This document shows positions 54,017-63,806 of a DNA stretch of 64,000 nucleotides, piece after piece; within the stretch, counting starts at the first letter, position 1, and each line of letters begins with the position of its first letter. Made by a program: the position numbers and the translations under genes. Origin of the DNA: Anomaloglossus baeobatrachus. Its lineage: Eukaryota > Chordata > Amphibia > Anura > Aromobatidae. The stretch spans positions 32,779,496 to 32,843,495 of the forward strand of contig NC_134359.1 in the NCBI RefSeq assembly GCF_048569485.1, written 5' to 3'. The notes below the pieces were generated by a model, which was not told the DNA's origin, made no database searches, and worked only from the letters and a program-made list of their open reading frames with translations.

Positions 54017-54345
54017 GGCTATGTGCGCACGTTGCGTACAGTCACTGCAGAAATTTCTGCAGCGATCTGAAGAGCACACGTGCGCTTCAAATAGCTGCAG
54101 AAAATGTCCGTAGTGAAAAAAAAAAAGCCAATTCCATGCGCTCTGACTGCAGCTCCTCCCACAGACAGAGCAGGGGCTGCAGGCAAAACGCACGGAAGAA
54201 GTGACATGTCACTCTAAGACGCCACGTGCGCACGGCTCCTGCATAATCTTCATAGATTATGCAGGGGACGCAGGACGCATGCAGTTATGCTGCGCTACAA
54301 AGCGTAGCGTAACTGCATGTAATTACGCAACGTGCGGACATAGCC
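54017..54345. mobile_element. Harbinger-type MITE
   Basis: Ends GGCTATGTGCGCACGTTGCG and the reverse complement GGCTATGTCCGCACGTTGCG, with TTA duplicated (54014-54016 and 54346-54348). 329 bp, with internal CTGCAGAAATTTCTGCAG palindrome. Non-coding. Confidence 0.8.
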
Positions 54346-54401
54346 TTAAGGCCGTGCTTGAAAATTTACGCTGTTATACAAGCTGGACACTGACTACTTT
54401 A

Positions 54402-55011
54402 GGCACCTTCACACGTCAGTGAAAAACACAAATTTTTCACTGATGTGATAAAAGTGCGTATGCCCCTCCATCTGCCCTGATTTTGGCACTCGTGTAATCT
54501 CCGTGTGCTATTCGTGATAATACACGGAGATCAGGCACTTATCCTCACCTGTCCACACCGCTGCTCTCCATGGTGCTGATACCTCCGGCTCTGCTGTGCC
54601 CAGCCACTGCTGTCGCCCCTCTGCTGCTACTTCCGGGTCGACTGTGCATTGAATATGTATAAGCATAATTAGCTGCCCTGGAAGCAGAAGACAGCAGTGG
54701 CTGAAGACAGCATCGCTGGAGACCGGTGAGTTTAAAAAGCTTCTTATTTTAAATGTATGTGATTTTTCTCGTACGTGTTTTACGGCTCACACCATTAGTC
54801 CACGGGACAACAGTGATGCAAGAAAAAAAACGCTAATGTCTCCATGCGGAACACACGGACATGCGTGTGTGTCGCACGAGAACATGTTAATGAGAAATCG
54901 CTGATATTTGCGCAGACCCATTGATTTTAATGGGTCTGCATATGTCCGTGATTCTGGTACGTATAAAAACTGCAACATACGTACCAGAATCACTGACGTG
55001 TGAAGGAGGCC
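54402..55011. mobile_element. Harbinger-type MITE
   Basis: Ends GGCACCTTCACACGTCAGTG and the reverse complement GGCCTCCTTCACACGTCAGTG-like, with TTA duplicated (54399-54401 and 55012-55014). The Tc1 around it gives the empty site CTACTTTACATTG. 610 bp, with inner inverted pair GTACCAGAATCA / TGATTCTGGTAC. Related to 60208-60668. Confidence 0.8.
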
Positions 55012-55115
55012 TTACATTGTATCAAAGTGTCATATTCTAAGTGTTGTTCCATGAAAATCTATAATAAAAAATTTACAAAAACATGAGGGGTGTAATCACT
55101 TTTGTGATATATTCT

Positions 55116-55335
55116 TTGTACTTATATCCATGCAAACACGTATTATAGCTATAATTACTGTTGTGAATCATAATGTAAAGCTGCATTTACTTACATAGCT
55201 GCATAAGCATCTTGGGATCTGTTCACACCGTAGGAGTTGTGTCGGATGCATCGTGTGATGGGCTCTGTTCATTTCACTGGAATAAATAGAGCGGTACCAT
55301 GTTCTGCCATTTGTTCTGCCTTTCTGGTGACGTGT
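55116..55335. other. Unassigned intronic DNA
   Basis: No gene or repeat recognised. Confidence 0.3.
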
Positions 55336-55740
55336 GACGCCGGCTCTAAGGTTACATAGTTTGAAAAAAAACCCTCGGTCGATCCAGTTCAACATTTCTT
55401 CACCAATTCTACATTTTGTCCCTAAGTCACTTATAACCAACAATGTTGTGTAATGAGGAAATCCTCCAGCCCTGATATAAAAGCTGTTATAGTGTCACCC
55501 ATTACTACCTCTTGTGGTCGGCATTCCACAGTCTTACTGCTCTAACTGTAAAGAACCCTTTCCTATTTAGCTGCTGGAATCGCTTTTCTTCTACTCGCAG
55601 TAAATGCTCCCTAGTCCTTAGTATTGTCTTTGGAAGTAATAAGTCATGTGCCAGTCCTTTATATTGACCACGCATGTATTTATACATTTACATGAGATCT
55701 CCTCTGAGACGTCTTTCTTCTAAGGATAACCCGGCAGTAT
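55336..55740 (-). mobile_element. Possible LINE 3' coding fragment
   Basis: A minus-strand frame (55505-55687) ends with MRGQYKGLAHDLLLPKTILR, TREHLLRVEEKRF and GFFTVRAVRLWNADHKR. A RTR..FFTVRAVRLWN pattern is typical of the very C-terminus of non-LTR retrotransposon ORF2 proteins. Neighbouring bases (ATGAGATCTCCTCTGAGACG) belong to a sequence I believe is common in frogs. Class assignment is tentative. Confidence 0.4.
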
Positions 55741-56048
55741 GGGAGGTCCGTCCTTCGTCCATACTTGGCAGCAACCCTCCTGTGATATTATAGGGTCCCA
55801 CCTTTTATTGAAGACCCATCGCTACTCCTGACATGTCCCTTTTAGTATATTCTTGTATTTCATGATATTACAATTCTATATCATCTATTTAAATCTTCAT
55901 TGTGTCGTTCCTCTGTTATTCCTCCAAGAAATGTATGAATGAAATGGAGCGTGTCCCGATTAGACAGTGACCCTGTGTAGCAACTCCACCCTCAACTGGC
56001 AACACCCAAATGCCAATTTTCCTAGTAGGAATAACAGGGGAACAGCAT
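55741..56048. other. Unassigned intronic DNA
   Basis: No gene or repeat recognised. Confidence 0.3.
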
Positions 56049-56316
56049 AACACGGTGGCTCAGCGGTTAGCATTGCAGCCTTGCAGCACTGGGGTCCTCG
56101 GTTCAAATCCCACCAAGGACACCATCTGCAAGGAGTTTGTATGTTCTCCCCGTGTTTGCGTGGGTTTCCTCCGGGTTCTCTGGTTTCCTCCCACAATTCA
56201 AAAATATACTGGTAGGGACCTTAGATTGTGAGCCCCAGTGGGACAGTGTTGCTGATGTATGTAAAGCGCTGTGGAATTAATAGCGCTATATAAATTAATA
56301 AATATTATTATTATAT
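56049..56316 (+). mobile_element. tRNA-headed SINE
   Basis: Second + strand copy: ACACGGTGGCTCAGCGGTTA, an intact B box (GGTTCAAATCC), GTTTGTATGTTCTCCCCGTG, GATTGTGAGCCCCAGTGGGA and the tail GGAATTAATAGCGCTATATA with ATT repeats. Better kept than 53483-53751 in the head. Confidence 0.85.
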
Positions 56317-56354
56317 AAGAAGATGCTCCAGAATTGTTATATTGTATCAAAATA

Positions 56355-57089
56355 CAGCGGAACCTTGGATTAAGAGTAAGTTGGTTTGAGAGCGTTTTGC
56401 AAGACAAGCAAAGCTTCTTAAAAATGTGTAACTTTGTTTAAGAGCAATGCTTTGCAATAAGAGCAAATACTCACCGTGCACACTTCCGGTTCTGTCCTTT
56501 CACCATGTTCTGACCCGCTCTGGAGGTAACTTTCTGTACATATGTAGTGTGTACAGTATACTATTGCACAGTATATACTATATGGCATGTGTAACAATTT
56601 GCATTTGTGGATACAGTATGGTACTTTCTTTCTGCTAACCAGTGCAGCACATTGCCTGGGCAGTATTCCTACCCCACATTTGGCTTAGTTCTGCCCTTAT
56701 TTTGGGGAGAATAGATTTGGGGATGGTGTTTTCTGTATTGTACTAGAATAAAGGTTGTTATATTTATACATATTTTTTTATCTCCTATAGTGCACCTCCT
56801 CACACCAACAATTCTATTGTAAGCTAACGTGCAGGTTGATTTGTTTTATATGCTTTTACTATACTGTACAGGATTTTGTATTAGTGTACTATAATTTTAT
56901 ATGAATATAGTTCATTATTTTGTATTACTGTAATAAGTTTGTATAAATACAGTAAATATTTTTGGGTTATGGAACGAATTATCCACGTTTCAATTATTTC
57001 CGATGGGAATATTTGCTTTGATATAAGAGTAACTTGGTTTAAGAGCACAATCCCGGAACCAATTCTGATCGTAATCCAAGGTTCCGCTG
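56355..57089. mobile_element. Tc1/mariner-type MITE
   Basis: Ends CAGCGGAACCTTGGATTA and reverse complement (GTAATCCAAGGTTCCGCTG). Left flank is TA; on the right the TA has become CA. Subterminal inverted parts (AAGAGTAAGTTGGTTTGAGA / GAGTAACTTGGTTTAAGAGC are direct-like variants) and an AT-rich middle. 735 bp, no transposase. Confidence 0.7.
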
Positions 57090-58427
57090 CATAATCTATT
57101 TTCCCTGCCGGGCGAGCCAGTATGATTTTCTTTGATGTTACGGCTGATAAACCTTTCTACTTTTTCTCCAGTGCAGAATTTGTGTTTTGTGTCATGGGAC
57201 TGATTCCAGTAATTGCATAATCGAGAACCAGCAGTTATGTAATAGTGGGGTCATCAGAGGATACTCTGCCCAGATAGGAAACCTTAGTCATAGCGGCCGG
57301 CCCTGACGTAGCTCTGACCCAAACCAGTGACCAAGCGGAGTATGTATGGAATCCAGCCTAATGCTATAGAAACGGGGTCGAGCATGAGGGGGCGCTCCTA
57401 GTACATCGTGCATCAAGAATGGATCCTTCTTCTTAAACACGTTAGATCTTATTCAGTCATCTATTTTTTGCAATGATTCGGCTTCTTCATGGGGTCTCCC
57501 TGTAGGAGGTAAATTATGTTTATTTTGCAGCACACACAATCTGCTGTAGTAGCAGCAGCTTCCATCTCCGCTGCGGAGGTTCTGCTGTTACTCACTTGTA
57601 GGTCGGATGAGGACATGGATCTATAGGTGTATGTCTTGTGATGTTGGTGTCGGTCAGGGGTACGGACGTACGGTGCAGTGTCACTCATACTGATGTACAG
57701 ACGGTGGCGGGTTTATTACGGCTGTGCTCCCGCTGCAGACTTCTGAGTGTGATCCTTTTTCCAGGCCTTTTCAGCATATCTTGATTAACCATCTTCTCCA
57801 GCATATCTTGATTAACCATCTTCTCCAGCGTGCACCTTCTAGACCTCTAAGGCTCTTTAGTCGAACAAGTAATTTCAGGCTTCCATCTTGCTCCATTGTG
57901 TGCACACCATGAGTCACTTTGACCCAGTACGCGATACTCTCCAAGTTATATAAGTAATGGCTCACGTTCTGGAGAGCAAAATGCAATTAAAGAAAATCTT
58001 TAAAATGATTGGAAATGTGATTTTCTTTGCTAAATATTTTTTTTTTAAGGCGTCGACTCATGGCCATATTTTGGATCTGTGTCATGAGGCTCTATAGAAG
58101 CGTGTCCAGTGACTGCAGTGGGTCTACACTGCTCTACACGTGTCACCTCTGGTTTTATCCTCGGGAGGAATATTCTGTGACATTGTGAAGTATTCACACC
58201 CCAATAATAGCCTATACCTGTTGTGTACGACTGTCTGCCGACAGGTCAAATTGTGCTAAGGTAAAATATAAACTTTTCCTCCATCTGGAATGACTTTTTT
58301 TTTTTGTTTTTGTTTCTACAAATCTGTAAAACTTTGCATTTCTGAAAGCCCTGGCCTTCAGCGTAGGAGATCTGTTGCTGCTGATGGCGTATTAAGGGGT
58401 ATTCTGCATCCATATACTCGTGGCTAA
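57090..58427. other. Unassigned intronic DNA
   Basis: No gene. A 29-bp direct duplication lies at about 57774-57831 (CAGCATATCTTGATTAACCA with TCTTCTC, twice). Otherwise nothing recognised. Confidence 0.4.
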
Positions 58428-59319
58428 GGGTACTTTCACACTTGCGTTATTTTCCTTCCGTTACAATCCGCCCTTTTGGGAAACAGCGGAATCCGTTAAC
58501 GGATTCCGCTGTTTCCCATAGACTTGTATGGTTGACGGATTGTACCAAAAGGAGCTGCGTTGCTTCCGCTGGGCGACGCTCCGTTGCTTCCGCCCAGCGG
58601 GAGGAACGCAGCATGTAACGTTATTTTGAGCAGCGGAATCCTCTGGATTTCACTGCGCATGCTCTTTTTTTTTTTTTTTTTTTTTTTTAAATCAAACTTT
58701 ATTTTGGCTCGCGGTGGCCGAACGTTCAGCTGAGCGCCCGGCCGTCGGCAAGCGACAGCGCTCAGCTGAATGACCGGCACCAGCATGCCCGGCCGCCGGC
58801 AAGTCACAGCGCTCAGCTGAGCGCCCGCCCGCCGGCATGCCCGGGCGCCGGCAAGTGACAGCGATCAGCTGATCACCCGGCGGCCGGCTGCAGGGAGCGA
58901 TCAGCTGATCACCCGGCGGCCGGCTGCAGGGAGCGATCAGCTGATCACCCGGCGGCCGGAGCGATCAGCTGATCACCCGGCAGCCGGCTGCAGGGAGCGA
59001 TCAGCTGATCACCCGCAGCCGGGAGCGATCACGCTGATCACCCGGCGGGCGGGAGCGATCAGCTGATCACCCGGCGGCCGGCTACTGGGAGCAATCAGCT
59101 GATCACCCAGCGGCCGGCTGCAGGAGAACGATCAGCTGATCGTTCACTATAGTCTGCCGCTGGTAAAACCGGGAAAAAAAAAAAAAAAAAATCAAAACGA
59201 ATTGCGTTGTTTTGCAGCATCCGTTGGCATCCGTTGTGTCACTATATGCAACACATCCGTTGCATCCGTTACACAACGCAATGCAACGGATACCGTTCAA
59301 CGCAAGTGTGAAAGTAGCC
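58428..59319. mobile_element. Harbinger-type MITE with an internal array
   Basis: Ends GGGTACTTTCACACTTGCGT and the reverse complement GGCTACTTTCACACTTGCGT. The left flank is TAA; the right is TAG or ATA, so the duplication is uncertain. Next to the ends are CCGTTACAATCC / GCAACGGATACC motifs. 892 bp because of a GATCAGCTGATC-rich array at 58860-59142. Confidence 0.75.
58860..59142. repeat. GATCAGCTGATC minisatellite, about 9 copies
   Basis: Unit GGGAGCGATCAGCTGATCAC, then CCGGCGGCCGGCTGCA, about 26-36 bp with some copies missing the GGCTGCA part. Each unit holds the perfect 12-base palindrome GATCAGCTGATC. One copy has CACGCTG in its centre. Confidence 0.9.
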
Positions 59320-59630
59320 ATAGTGAGAAGACCCCCAAAGAGAACCGTCTTTGTCTCTTCTGGTTATTGATCTCTATTTGCTGTTGCACAATGAAATGAG
59401 ACCCCTGTATTTTATAAAGCTGGGGGTCCCACCTATATTTTAAAGCATTTCATATAATAATGTGTTGTCAGAATATCCCTTTTAATCTAGGAATTGTGTA
59501 CAAAGTTTTGTTATTTACATGGATCCACCCACATCTAAGCGCAGCTGCAGCCTTCTGCGGTCCATGAGATTCATATGCGCTGTTGTCAATCCAATTTCCA
59601 GAGTTGCAATTTGGGATTTTAGGAAGCAGA
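59320..59630. other. Unassigned intronic DNA
   Basis: No gene or repeat recognised. Confidence 0.3.
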
Positions 59631-59719
59631 TTAACCCTCAACTGGTGAGATGGGGTTTACCACACCCCAGGTAAAATTCCCTGGGGTGTGGCAAACCCAC
59701 CTCACCAGTTGAGGGTTAA
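59631..59719. mobile_element. 89-bp hairpin MITE, piggyBac-like ends
   Basis: TTAACCCTCAACTGGTGAGA faces its reverse complement at 59700-59719. Arms of about 41 bases surround a loop TAAAATT, with three or so mismatches. TTAA followed by CCCT is usual for piggyBac ends. The whole element is little more than its terminal repeats. Confidence 0.6.
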
Positions 59720-59879
59720 CATTTTTGTGGACCCCTTTTCTAGCAGACACTACTTTTTGAAAATTAACAAGTATCAGTGCAGTCATCATCCTCTCCTTCT
59801 GTCCTTACATATGTTGTTGTCTGTTACCATGGAAATGCATTGGACTGCAGAGGAGCTGCAGGATTAAATGGATAGGACA

Positions 59880-59913
59880 TTTTATATAATCTTTCTCTCC
59901 TCTCCTCTCTTTT

Positions 59914-59976
<63 letters not shown>

Positions 59977-60007
59977 TCTCTCTTTTTTCTCTTCTCTTTC
60001 TCTCTTT
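59880..60007. repeat. CT microsatellite running into the gap
   Basis: Polypyrimidine TCTCTCTC with TTT breaks, cut by the N run. The assembly probably failed because of this tract. Confidence 0.95.
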
Positions 60008-60207
60008 NNNNNNNNNNNNNNNNNNNNNNNNNNNNNNNNNNNNNNNNNNNNNNNNNNNNNNNNNNNNNNNNNNNNNNNNNNNNNNNNNNNNNNNNNNNNN
60101 NNNNNNNNNNNNNNNNNNNNNNNNNNNNNNNNNNNNNNNNNNNNNNNNNNNNNNNNNNNNNNNNNNNNNNNNNNNNNNNNNNNNNNNNNNNNNNNNNNNN
60201 NNNNNNN
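60008..60207. other. Assembly gap of 200 N
   Basis: Exactly 200 unknown bases, likely a fixed-size placeholder rather than a measured length. Confidence 0.99.
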
Positions 60208-60668
60208 ATGTCCTTTTTTTCTGGCATCACTGATGTTCCATGGACCACGCAGTGGTGTGGTCCGTGAAACACGTGCCAGAAAAAAACGTGCATTTAAAAT
60301 AATAAACATTTTTACTCACCCGGCGTCCAGCGATGTCTTCTGCAGCCCGTTCTCCCCTGCTGCTTCTAAGCCGGCTGATTACTGTCGCGCATATTCATTA
60401 TGCGCGACACATCCAACCCGGAAGCAGCTGCTGCGGGGGTCACCGCCGACCGGATGCTGCACCGCGGGAGGATTCAGCACCACGGAGAGCGGGAGCGCGC
60501 ACAGGTGAGTTGATTGCTAAGTGCAATCACGGGCCACGGAGAACGGAGCCCGGATTGCACTTAGACAACCCACGTGTGCCGAGATTCACGGCACACGCAG
60601 GGACATGTGCGTGTTTTTACACGCCAGTGAAAAATGTCTGTGTTTTTCACTGACGTGTGAAACGGGCC
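60208..60668. mobile_element. Harbinger-type MITE, left end in the gap
   Basis: The right end TCACTGACGTGTGAAACGGG (then CC) matches the ends of the MITE at 54402-55011. A near-terminal ACACGCCAGTGAAAAATGTC also fits. The left end is not visible and must lie in or before the N run. Confidence 0.6.
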
Positions 60669-60907
60669 TTTCTCTCTCCCTTTCTCTCTCTCTTTCTCTT
60701 TATTTCTCTCTTTCTCTCTCTCTCTCTTTCTCCCTTTCTCTCTTTCTCCCTTTCTCTCTTTCTCTCTCTTTCTTTCTCTTTTTTCCTCTCTTTCTCTCTC
60801 TTTCTTTCTCTCTTTCTCTTCCCTTTCTCTCTTCTCTCTCTTTCTTTCTCTTTTTTCCTCTCTTTCTCTCTCTTTCTTTCTCTCTTTCTCTCTCTCTTTC
60901 TCTCTCT

Positions 60908-60942
<35 letters not shown>

Positions 60943-60945
60943 ATA
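60669..60945. repeat. CT/CTTT microsatellite
   Basis: About 280 bases of pyrimidine-only sequence (TCTCTTTCTCTC types), directly after the MITE end. Frames over it are artefacts. Confidence 0.95.
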
Positions 60946-61094
60946 ATTTTTTTTTTTTATTATTATTATTCTTAGGATCTGTCAACTAATTGTCAAGCCC
61001 TTATCAGAAAAGAACCTGGACCTGCGCCGCTTCTTTGCTTCTAGCCCTGGGTTCCCGATTTTGTGATATAAACTTGGCCTTACCCTGATGTATC

Positions 61095-61134
<40 letters not shown>

Positions 61135-61786
61135 ATATTGAAAATTAGTTGCAAAGCTTCACGAATTGTCAAGAGTATTTTCAATCTGTTGGTTTATGGC
61201 TGATTAAAGTTAAAGCTGCTGCAACACGTTGTTAGTGAGTAAATGAGTGCGTGCATGGAGGGCGGGATGATGCTCTTACCGCCCCTCCCTCTGTGTTTTC
61301 AGGCTCATTTACATGAATTTTCTAGCTATGTTTTCTTTGCACATGTTCATTACTCTACTTATATTTCTTTAACCCACACGGTCATATATTCTATTGAGCG
61401 ACACCACTCGTCCTGACAATTTTCCTGTAGGCTAGTGAGAGAATACTGCAAGACTGTAACACTATGACCAATGTTTGATCTTGTGGACCCCGATGGGCCA
61501 GACCTGCATGCGATTCGGCTGATTTGTACAGTACCTTTACTTGTTACCATCCTGTTGGTCAGTATGGGTAAACTGGGGCAGATGTATCAGATTGCACTAG
61601 TAAAAATTGCTGGTGGCTTAATGACCTCTCAGGTTCCAGCTCTCATTTTTTATAATGGAAATTATTGCAGCAGCCTGATTGGTTGATGTGGGTAACGCTT
61701 CCTTTTTTGTTTGAAACACATTCAATTGTGCGTGAAAGTCTGTGAACCTTTCAGAATATTCGTGTATAAATTTGACCTAAAACTAC
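60946..61786. other. Unassigned intronic DNA
   Basis: An ATT microsatellite lies at 61095-61134. No gene or transposon recognised. Confidence 0.4.
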
Positions 61787-62450
61787 CAGGGCTGTGGAGT
61801 CGGAGTCGGAGCTCATTTTGGTGGAGTCGGAGTCGGTATAAAATGCACCGACTCCGACTCCTAAAATATATAATAAAATTGGGGACAGTAGTGCAATGCA
61901 GAATGTGCTGAATATTTTACTAAATAATATTTTGTATAATGCTTATATTTAAGTGAAAAATTTATTGTAGTTCAATGTGAACATCAGACATTTTAATTAT
62001 TTTTATGATACAATAATCAAGATATTTGGATAGAACATAAAATATATTTATTGGAATACAACTTTAGAACACAAAAAACTAATAAATTGTAAATATGTAA
62101 TACAATATGCAATATATATATATATTACACACACACAAGATATATATGTAATCTACTGTATATTACATAGTGTATTACATATTTACAATTTATTAGTTTT
62201 TTGTGTTCTAAAGTTGTATTCCAATAAATATATTTTATGTTCTATCCAAATATCTTGATTATTGTATCATAAAAATTATTAAATGTCTGATGTTCACATA
62301 CACATGTTCATGTACTACATTAAATTTTACACCTAACTATAAGCAATATATGTAGGAGCCGGAGTCGGAGCCGGAGTCTGAGTCGGTGCAAGAGAAATTG
62401 AGGAGTCTGAGTCTGAGTCGAAGGTTTGGCTTACCGACTCCACAGCCCTG
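61787..62450. mobile_element. hAT-type MITE with GAGTCG motifs
   Basis: Ends CAGGGCTGTGGAGTCGG / CCGACTCCACAGCCCTG with an exact 8-bp duplication AAAACTAC (61779-61786 and 62451-62458). Same AT-rich palindrome as 34848-35577 but shorter GAGTCG runs. 664 bp, non-coding. Confidence 0.92.
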
Positions 62451-62458
62451 AAAACTAC

Positions 62459-62893
62459 AATAGGTTTTCATGCAAGGCAGAAATGTAGCCAGAAAACCAA
62501 ATCGAACAAATGAGTCAAAAATACTAGAATTTGTAATTTTTTTTTTAACCCTTAATGACCCATGACATCTTAGTTGCCTCCCTGACTTTAATGCGGGCTC
62601 ACACTCCAAGCCCACATCTTTCCCTGCTCATGTCGACTGATCTGATCAGCCACCATGTGCTTCTAACAGGTGCGGGTGGATCGGAAATCATCAGTTAGAT
62701 CCCACTGTCAATCTCAGATAGCGGGATTTACCATGTGCCATTCTTCGCTGTCATTGGCAGACCTGGGCTGAGACCATGGGTTGTCATGACTGTCAGGGGT
62801 CAGCTGAAGACCCCCATGTCTGTCATGACAATCCTCCTGCCAGTCTCATTCATACGAGATGGTGATTTCTGCTGCTGCTTCCAAAAAAAACCC
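62459..62893. other. Intronic DNA, possible piggyBac-like repeat start
   Basis: TTTAACCCTTAATGACCC at about 62546 looks like the start of a TTAA-targeting frog repeat, but no matching opposite end was found. No gene. Confidence 0.35.
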
Positions 62894-63099
62894 TACCGTA
62901 TTTTCCGGACTATAAGACGCACCCTGGTTTTAGAGGAGGAAAATAAAATTTTAAGCAAAAAATGTGGTCATGACACACTATGGGGCGAGGATCTGCTGCT
63001 GACACTATTATGGGGCTAATGTCCCCAAATTCTCTACCAAGGTACCTCATCCTGGTAATGATCCTCCTGCCTTGTATATACAGTATATGTCCCTCATCC

Positions 63100-63430
63100 T
63101 GTTATACACCCCATCCTGCTATTTACAGTCATCCTGGCATATGGCTGTATCCTGCTATATACTGGCATGTGGCCGCATCCTGCTATATACTGGCATATGG
63201 CCGCATCCTGCTATATACCCCATCCTGCTCATATGGCCCCATCCTGCTCATATATCCCATCCTGCTCATATACCCCCATCCTGCTCATATACCCCCATCC
63301 TGCTCATATACCCCCATCCTGCTCATATACCCCCATCCTGCTCATATACCCCATCCTGCTCATATACCCCCCCATCCTGCTCATATACCCCCATCCTGCT
63401 CATATACCCCCATCCTGCTCATATACCCCC
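63100..63430. repeat. CATCCTGCTCATATACCCC array, about 19 bp unit
   Basis: The first units vary (CATCCTGCTATATACTGGCA, with ATGGCCG); later ones are nearly pure CATCCTGCTCATATACCCC, roughly 10 copies from 63228. Frames over it (PHPAHIPPSCSY) are artefacts. Confidence 0.9.
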
Positions 63431-63806
63431 GTCCTGTTCATAATATACCCCCGTCCTGTTCATAATATACCCCCCGTCCTGTTCATAATATACCCCCCGT
63501 CCTGTTCATAATATACCCCCCGTCCTGTTCATAATATACCCCCCGTCCTGTTCATAATATACCCCCCGTCCTGTTCATAATATACCCCCCGTCCTGTTCA
63601 TAATATACCCCCCGTCCTGTTCATAATATACCCCCCGTCCTGTTCATAATATACCCCCCGTCCTGTTCATAATATACCCCCCGTCCTGTTCATAATATAC
63701 CCCCCGTCCTGCTCATAATATACCCCCCGTCCTGCTCATAATATACCCCCCGTCCTGCTCATAATATACCCCCCGTCCTGCTCATAATATACCCCCCGTC
63801 CTGCTA
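63428..63806. repeat. CGTCCTGTTCATAATATACCCCC array, about 23 bp unit
   Basis: About 16 nearly identical copies. It differs from the previous array by an added AATA, G for A in CGTCC and T for C in GTTC; the last four or five copies have GCTC again. It appears to be a derived and more recent expansion of the 19-bp unit. Confidence 0.95.

Larger units (their letters stand above)
53140..55115 (+). mobile_element. Tc1 remnant carrying a SINE and two Harbinger MITEs
   Basis: The left end CAGTATATCACAAAATTGAG next to TA (53138-53139) and a worn right end (CACTTTTGTGATATATTC) bracket pieces of a Tc1. The inner inverted repeat copies are ACAGCCATTAATGTC and TGTTATACAAGCT. Transposase traces: CATGGTGGTGGGAGTGTCAT (HGGGS region, about 53358) and CCAGACCTAAACCCTACGGA (SPDLNP, about 53858; GAG of the Glu appears in GGAGCATCTGTGGGG). 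Most of the 5' gene half is deleted. Insertions: SINE 53483-53751, MITEs 54017-54345 and 54402-55011. Confidence 0.8.

Noticed and set aside
56010-56231. A 73-codon frame with QRLALQPCSTGVLGSNPTKD
   Set aside because: It lies within the SINE copy and reflects the tRNA-like head.
57461-57688. A 75-codon minus frame
   Set aside because: No similarity recognised, and no supporting context; left as intron.
59805-60309. Frames with long unknown stretches across the N gap
   Set aside because: They exist only because N codons were treated as open.
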